Source of the DNA: CAMDPA01 sp965223035
GTDB lineage: Bacteria > Pseudomonadota > Alphaproteobacteria > Rhizobiales > Hyphomicrobiaceae
Direction of reading: 5' to 3'
Assembly (NCBI GenBank): GCA_965223035.1
Contig: OZ244980.1
Coordinates: 3,658,001-3,722,000, forward strand
Length of the DNA stretch: 64,000 nt
Shown here: positions 59,710-64,000 of the stretch, one piece after another
How positions within the stretch are numbered: position 1 is the first letter of the stretch
How the letters are laid out: each line of letters opens with the position of its first letter
Notes under the pieces: generated by a model
The model's database searches: none
The model's input: the letters and a program-made list of their open reading frames with translations, nothing else
What the model was told of the DNA's origin: nothing
Position numbers and translations under genes: made by a program

Positions 59710-62313
59710 ATGGTCACTGAACGCTATAACGCGCCAGTCCGCGAGAAACACTGGCAGCAGATCTGGGATCAAGCCGGTATCTTTCGCGCACCCGACGTGG
59801 CTCAGCGGCCAAAAAGTTACGTGCTCGAGATGTTCCCGTATCCGTCGGGCCGCATCCACATGGGGCACGTCCGCAACTACACGATGGGCGACGTGCTGGC
59901 CCGTTTCAAACGGGCGTGTGGCTTCAACGTCTTGCATCCCATGGGTTGGGACGCGTTCGGCATGCCAGCTGAAAATGCTGCCATGGAGCACAACACGCAT
60001 CCGGCCGCGTGGACCTACGCCAACATCGCCGCCATGCGCGCGCAGCTCAAGGGCATGGGTTTTTCACTCGATTGGGATCGAGAGTTCGCGACCTGTGATG
60101 TCGCCTATTATCACCAGCAGCAGAAGCTGTTCCTTGCCATGCTGGCGGCCGAGCTGGCCTACCGTGGGGTCGGCAAGGTCAACTGGGATCCGGTCGATCA
60201 AACCGTTCTCGCCAACGAACAGGTGATCGACGGTCGCGGCTGGCGGTCCGGCGCCGAGGTTGAGCAGCGCGAGATGCCGGTCTGGTACTTTCGGATCACC
60301 AAATACGCCGACGACCTGTTGGCGGCCCTTTCCGACCTGGAGCGCTGGCCGGAAAAGGTGCGACTGATGCAGGCCAAATGGATCGGCCGCTCCGAAGGCC
60401 TGCTGATGCGCTATCAACTCCGCGGCAACGCCCAACGCGACACGGCGAAGTGGGACCAGCTGGAGGTCTTCACCACCCGCGCCGACACGATCTTCGGCGG
60501 CAGCTTTTGTGCGCTTTCGCCCAACCATCCGCTGACCTTGGACCTGGCCGAATCCAACCCGGCGCTTGCGGCATTCGTCGCTGAATGCGGGCGCATCGGC
60601 ACCTCCGAGGAAGACATTGCGCACGCCGAGAAAAAGGGCTTCGAGACCGGACTCGTCGCCATCCATCCGCTGATCCCGCAGCGTCAACTCAAGGTGTATG
60701 TCGCCAATTTTGTGCTGATGGGCTACGGCACCGGCGCCATCTTCGGCTGTCCGGCGCACGATCAACGCGACTTCGAATTTGCAACCAAGTACGGTCTCGA
60801 GATTACACCCGTCGTGATCCCGCAGGACCGTGACCCGGCCACATTTCAACTCGACGGCGCCGCCTATGATGGGCCGGGACGTTTGGCCAATTCCGAGTTT
60901 CTCGACGGGCTGTCGATTGACGCGGCCAAAGCCGAGGTCGCCCGCCGCGTGGAGCAAGCGGGGACCGGCAAACGGCAAGTGATGTTCAGATTGCGCGATT
61001 GGGGCATCTCGCGGCAGCGCTACTGGGGCTGTCCCATTCCGGTGGTGCACTGTGACACCTGTGGCGTGGTGCCGGTGCCGGAAGCGCAACTGCCGATCGC
61101 ACTGCCAGACGATGTCACCTTTGACGTGCCCGGAAATCCATTGCAGCGCCACCCGACCTGGAAGCACGTCGATTGTCCGCGTTGCGGTGCTGCGGCGACG
61201 CGCGAAACCGATACGATGGACACCTTTGTCGATAGCTCTTGGTATTATGCGCGCTTTTGCTCGCCGCACGCCGATGTGCCGGTCGAGCCCGCCGCGGCGA
61301 CCTCTTGGCTGCCCGTCGACCAATACATTGGCGGAATCGAGCATGCGATTCTGCATCTGCTGTACGCTCGCTTCTTTGCCCGCGCCATGGTGGAAACCGG
61401 GCATTTGCAGGCGACAGAGCCGTTTGCCGGACTGTTCACCCAAGGCATGGTCGTGCACGAGACCTATCGGAGCCAAACCAATCAGTGGTTGCTGCCCAGC
61501 GAGGTCCACATCGAAGGCGAAGGCGAGGCACGTTCAGCGGTGGAGATCGCCACCGGGGCCCCGGCACAGATCGGCGCCCTCGAGAAAATGTCGAAGTCCA
61601 AGAAGAACTTGGTCGACCCCGACGAGATTATTGCAAGCTATGGCGCAGATTGCGCCCGCTGGTTTATGCTATCGGACAGCCCGCCGGAACGCGATGTCAT
61701 TTGGACCGACGATGGCGTGCAGGCGGCGGGCCGGTTCATCCAGCGCGTCTATCGCCTGATCGATGAGATGGCCGCCAAGCTCGCCCCGGTTGGCACGCCG
61801 ATGCCAAGCCGTTTTGGCCCCGCCGCGCTGGCGCTGCGGCGCGCCGGCCATCGATCGGTTGCCAAAGCGGCGGCCAATATCGAGGGCCTTCGCTTCAACG
61901 TCGCGGTCGCCCAAATCTACGAGTTCACCAGCTCGTTGCAGGCCGCTGCGCGAATCGACGATGAAGGTATGGCGTGGGCGCACCGTGAAGCGGCCGACCT
62001 GCTGGTTCAGATGATCGGCGTAATGATGCCACACTTGGGCGAAGAGTGTTGGGCGCGGCTTGGATACAACACCTTGCTCGCCGAACAGCCTTGGCCAGAG
62101 GTCGATCAGGCCCTTCTCGTTGACGATACGATCACCATTGCCGTACAGGTGAATGGTAAGCGGCGGGACGAGTTGACGGTATCTCGAGCAGCCGTGCCGG
62201 CCGAGATCGAAGCCGCAGCGCTCAAATTGGAGCCCGTAATCCGAGCCATGGACGGTAAGCCAGCAAAGAAGGTTATCGTCGTGCCGCAAAGGATTGTGAA
62301 TGTCGTGGTATAG
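59710..62313 (+). CDS. leuS: leucyl-tRNA synthetase (867 aa)
   Basis: Class I synthetase charging tRNA-Leu. HIGH motif as HMGH (residues 50-53), KMSKS at 626-630 (EKMSKSKKN), CP1 editing domain (TTRADTIFGGSFCALSPNHP; threonine-rich region and DQRDFEFA), and DNLAPYIGG-like segment VDQYIGGIEHAILHLLYARF. Normal length. ATG 59710 is chosen; the upstream in-frame extension lacks similarity. It overlaps the lptE start by 14 bp, the conserved leuS-lptE-holA arrangement. Confidence 0.98.
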   Translation: MVTERYNAPVREKHWQQIWDQAGIFRAPDVAQRPKSYVLEMFPYPSGRIHMGHVRNYTMGDVLARFKRACGFNVLHPMGWDAFGMPAENAAMEHNTHPAAWTYANIAAMRAQLKGMGFSLDWDREFATCDVAYYHQQQKLFLAMLAAELAYRGVGKVNWDPVDQTVLANEQVIDGRGWRSGAEVEQREMPVWYFRITKYADDLLAALSDLERWPEKVRLMQAKWIGRSEGLLMRYQLRGNAQRDTAKWDQLEVFTTRADTIFGGSFCALSPNHPLTLDLAESNPALAAFVAECGRIGTSEEDIAHAEKKGFETGLVAIHPLIPQRQLKVYVANFVLMGYGTGAIFGCPAHDQRDFEFATKYGLEITPVVIPQDRDPATFQLDGAAYDGPGRLANSEFLDGLSIDAAKAEVARRVEQAGTGKRQVMFRLRDWGISRQRYWGCPIPVVHCDTCGVVPVPEAQLPIALPDDVTFDVPGNPLQRHPTWKHVDCPRCGAAATRETDTMDTFVDSSWYYARFCSPHADVPVEPAAATSWLPVDQYIGGIEHAILHLLYARFFARAMVETGHLQATEPFAGLFTQGMVVHETYRSQTNQWLLPSEVHIEGEGEARSAVEIATGAPAQIGALEKMSKSKKNLVDPDEIIASYGADCARWFMLSDSPPERDVIWTDDGVQAAGRFIQRVYRLIDEMAAKLAPVGTPMPSRFGPAALALRRAGHRSVAKAAANIEGLRFNVAVAQIYEFTSSLQAAARIDDEGMAWAHREAADLLVQMIGVMMPHLGEECWARLGYNTLLAEQPWPEVDQALLVDDTITIAVQVNGKRRDELTVSRAAVPAEIEAAALKLEPVIRAMDGKPAKKVIVVPQRIVNVVV

Positions 62314-62878
62314 GCAATGCAGACCAGATCGAAGCGCGCGCTTTGCCGGCCCCGGCCGACAGGGTGAGTTCGGTTGGGGCGTTGCGATATTGTGCACGGT
62401 TGCTGCTTTGAGCCTGGCCGGCTGCGGCCAGGGCGGCTTCCGACCGCTTTATGGATCGTTCGACGCTGGACCGGGGGTGCAAGCCAAGCTCGCGCATCTG
62501 GAGATTGGACCGATCCCGGGGCGCACCGGGCAGCAGATCCGCAATGAGCTGATTTTCAAGGTCCGCGGCGGAGCGGCGCCGCTACCGCCGGTCTATCGGC
62601 TCGATGTAGCGATCAAGGAGACCACCACGTCGACTCTGGTGTTGCGCGATGGCACGTCTGCTGCGCGGATTTATCAGATCGCCGCCAATTTCCAGCTTGT
62701 GGACCTGAAGACCAAGAAAGTGCTGCTGCGTGGCCAGAGCCAAGGTCGGGCCACCCACGAGCGGTTTTCCAACGTGTTCTCCAACGTGCGGGCCGAGGAC
62801 GATGCCAAATCCCGCGCCGCGAAGACGGTCGCGACCGATCTGAAGAGCCGCATTGCAGCGTTCCTAGCGACCACTTAG
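62300..62878 (+). CDS. lptE: LPS-assembly lipoprotein LptE (192 aa)
   Basis: Outer-membrane lipoprotein plug of the LptD LPS translocon. Signal segment with lipobox LSLAGC (Cys at ~42), then GFRPLYGSFDAGP, the RPLYG motif typical of alphaproteobacterial LptE, and DLKSRIAAFLATT at the end. The start overlaps the leuS 3' end, giving a ~25-residue N-terminal extension before the hydrophobic helix; an internal start is possible. The gap to holA (226 bp) is occupied by repeat copy K. Confidence 0.9.
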   Translation: MSWYRQCRPDRSARFAGPGRQGEFGWGVAILCTVAALSLAGCGQGGFRPLYGSFDAGPGVQAKLAHLEIGPIPGRTGQQIRNELIFKVRGGAAPLPPVYRLDVAIKETTTSTLVLRDGTSAARIYQIAANFQLVDLKTKKVLLRGQSQGRATHERFSNVFSNVRAEDDAKSRAAKTVATDLKSRIAAFLATT

Positions 62879-62890
62879 ATGTTTCCTACC

Positions 62891-62960
62891 CTAGAGCAAC
62901 CTGCCTTTCATCGGAATCGGAACCGGGTTTGCGGTTCCGATTTAAGGCGCGATGATCTAG
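62891..62960. repeat. hairpin repeat element, copy K (short chimeric form)
   Basis: CTAGAGCAACCTGCC at left and GGCGCGATGATCTAG at right, like copy F, around a stem TCGGAACC/GGTTCCGA. It lies between lptE and holA, genes that normally abut. TCACACTGAAACGCTCTA just downstream (62985-63002) recurs near copies J and D. Confidence 0.88.
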
Positions 62961-63104
62961 CCGGAAGCAGCTTGCCGTCCCACTCACACTGAAACGCTCT
63001 AAAATCGTGGATCTTGTGTGAGCTGCAGCCGCAGATGCGTCTTTCGATAGGCGCCAGCGGGATCAACGCTGAACGGTCGAACACAGTCGCTTCGAGATCA
63101 TTTG

Positions 63105-64000
63105 ATGGTGGCAATCAAAGCCAACCAATTTGCCGGCTTCCTCAAATCACTGCCGCGCGAGTTGTGCGCGGTGCTCACCTACGGGCCCGATGCGGGCCTC
63201 GTCGCCGAACGCGCCACGGCCGCCGCCCAGCGGTTTGCCGCCCGGGACGAACCGCCCGGCGAGATCTTGCGCATCGAGGAAGCCGATCTCGAGCAAGACC
63301 GTGATCGCATCTACCTGGAGTTGCAGACGGTGGCGATGTTCGGCGGCGCCAAGGTTGTCCGCACCACGGCGGGCCGACGAATCAATGCCGCCTTTCTCAA
63401 ACCGTTGCTGGAACCCGGAGCGATCGCCGGCACGTTGGTCGTCGAGGCCGGCAACCTGCGGGCAGACGACGCCGTGCGCAAGCTGTTTGAGCGCGCCCAG
63501 GTCGCGGCTGCGATCCCCTGCTTTGCGGATGCGGCCAAGGACATCGAGGCCATCATCCGCAACACGCTGAGCGAAGCCAAGCTCACCATCGCACCCGAAG
63601 CGATGCAGATGCTGTTAGGCCGTCTCGGCGCCGACCGTGCGCTGACCCGGTCGGAACTTGAGAAGCTGGTGCTTTACGCCAGCGGCACCAAGGCCATCGA
63701 CGAAGCGGACGTCGAGGCGGTGGTGGGCGACGCTTCGGAGTTGGCCATCGACGCAATCCTGTTCGCCGTCAGTGGCGGCGACGGGCGTAGGGCCGTGGTG
63801 GAGTTCGACCGTGCCGTCTCGTCGGGAAACAACGCGCAAATGATCATCGCGCTCACGCAGCGCCATTTCCAGCGTCTGCATCGTGTCCGCGCCGCCCTTG
63901 ACACCGGTCGAAGCTTCGATGAAGCCGCGCGCGCGTTGCGGCCACCGCTTCACTTCAAGACCCGCTCAACGGTCGAAGCGCACTGCCGGAATTGGGATAC
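63105..64000 (+). CDS. holA: DNA polymerase III subunit delta, HolA (3' end beyond window)
   Basis: ATG 63105 opens MVAIKANQFAGFLKSLPREL, then VLTYGPDAGLVAERATAAAQ (the degenerate P-loop region of clamp-loader delta), LRIEEADLEQDRDRIYLELQ and TLVVEAGNLRADDAVRKLFE. The frame stays open to the window edge (298 codons seen; full HolA ~340). Delta opens the beta clamp for loading. It follows leuS-lptE as in other alphaproteobacteria but is separated by repeat copy K; no strong ribosome site is seen before the ATG. Confidence 0.94.
   Translation, partial: MVAIKANQFAGFLKSLPRELCAVLTYGPDAGLVAERATAAAQRFAARDEPPGEILRIEEADLEQDRDRIYLELQTVAMFGGAKVVRTTAGRRINAAFLKPLLEPGAIAGTLVVEAGNLRADDAVRKLFERAQVAAAIPCFADAAKDIEAIIRNTLSEAKLTIAPEAMQMLLGRLGADRALTRSELEKLVLYASGTKAIDEADVEAVVGDASELAIDAILFAVSGGDGRRAVVEFDRAVSSGNNAQMIIALTQRHFQRLHRVRAALDTGRSFDEAARALRPPLHFKTRSTVEAHCRNWD

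Noticed and set aside
1..64000. tRNA or rRNA genes
   Set aside because: No T-arm/anticodon-arm combination or rRNA signature was recognised on either strand by eye; tRNAscan-SE would be decisive.

Overview
The window is GC-rich bacterial chromosome with dense genes on both strands. Several markers point to an alphaproteobacterium: the leuS-lptE-holA order, a NDUFA12-type complex I subunit next to a DUF2155 protein, a ~1,240-residue B12-dependent ribonucleotide reductase (nrdJ), a three-gene-type PurL, and aroK-aroB divergent from a xerD-type recombinase. The order within the class is uncertain (a Rhodospirillales- or Hyphomicrobiales-like lineage, probably uncultured).

Layout. 1-2.2 kb: end of a VOC protein, an alpha/beta hydrolase and a CBS-pair protein. 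2.2-4.6 kb: about 2.4 kb without a credible gene, full of tandem and hairpin repeats. 4.6-13.3 kb: a catabolic block with a NicX-like ring-opening dioxygenase, a ribose-type ABC importer, a gentisate-dioxygenase-like bicupin and a CoxL/XdhB-type molybdenum hydroxylase large subunit. 13.4-17.2 kb: a lipid-linked-sugar module (SMR-like flippase subunit and methyltransferase, divergent from a GT2 and a GT-C-like membrane protein). 17.9-18.7 kb: a GrdB/PrdB-family protein read through an in-frame UGA, interpreted as a selenoprotein. 19.2-33.9 kb: LivK-type binding protein, purL, hydrolase plus luciferase-like monooxygenase, an atypical SDR, Fe/Mn superoxide dismutase, a metallophosphoesterase-radical SAM fusion, GlcG- and DapA-like proteins, a sulfatase, and a CcdA-type protein. 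34.1-39.3 kb: xerD, a helical-repeat exported protein, a 48-residue membrane protein, then aroK-aroB. 39.7-45.5 kb: a TRAP transporter with unusually enlarged membrane subunits, then a GST. 45.7-49.4 kb: saccharopine-dehydrogenase-like reductase, PcaD-like hydrolase, DUF2155 and NDUFA12. 50.2-64 kb: nrdJ with a good NrdR-box match upstream, a hypothetical, RlpA-like and CinA-like proteins, sfsA, an Ldh-family dehydrogenase, leuS, lptE and the start of holA.

The two most unusual signals are (i) the putative selenoprotein, with an in-frame UGA at 18346-18348 in a U-x-x-C motif and a SECIS-like hairpin right after it, and (ii) a family of about a dozen intergenic hairpin elements bounded by CTAG and GATCATC/GATGATC. 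Their stem sequences differ between copies but stay base-paired, and several copies contribute the stop codon of the adjacent gene.
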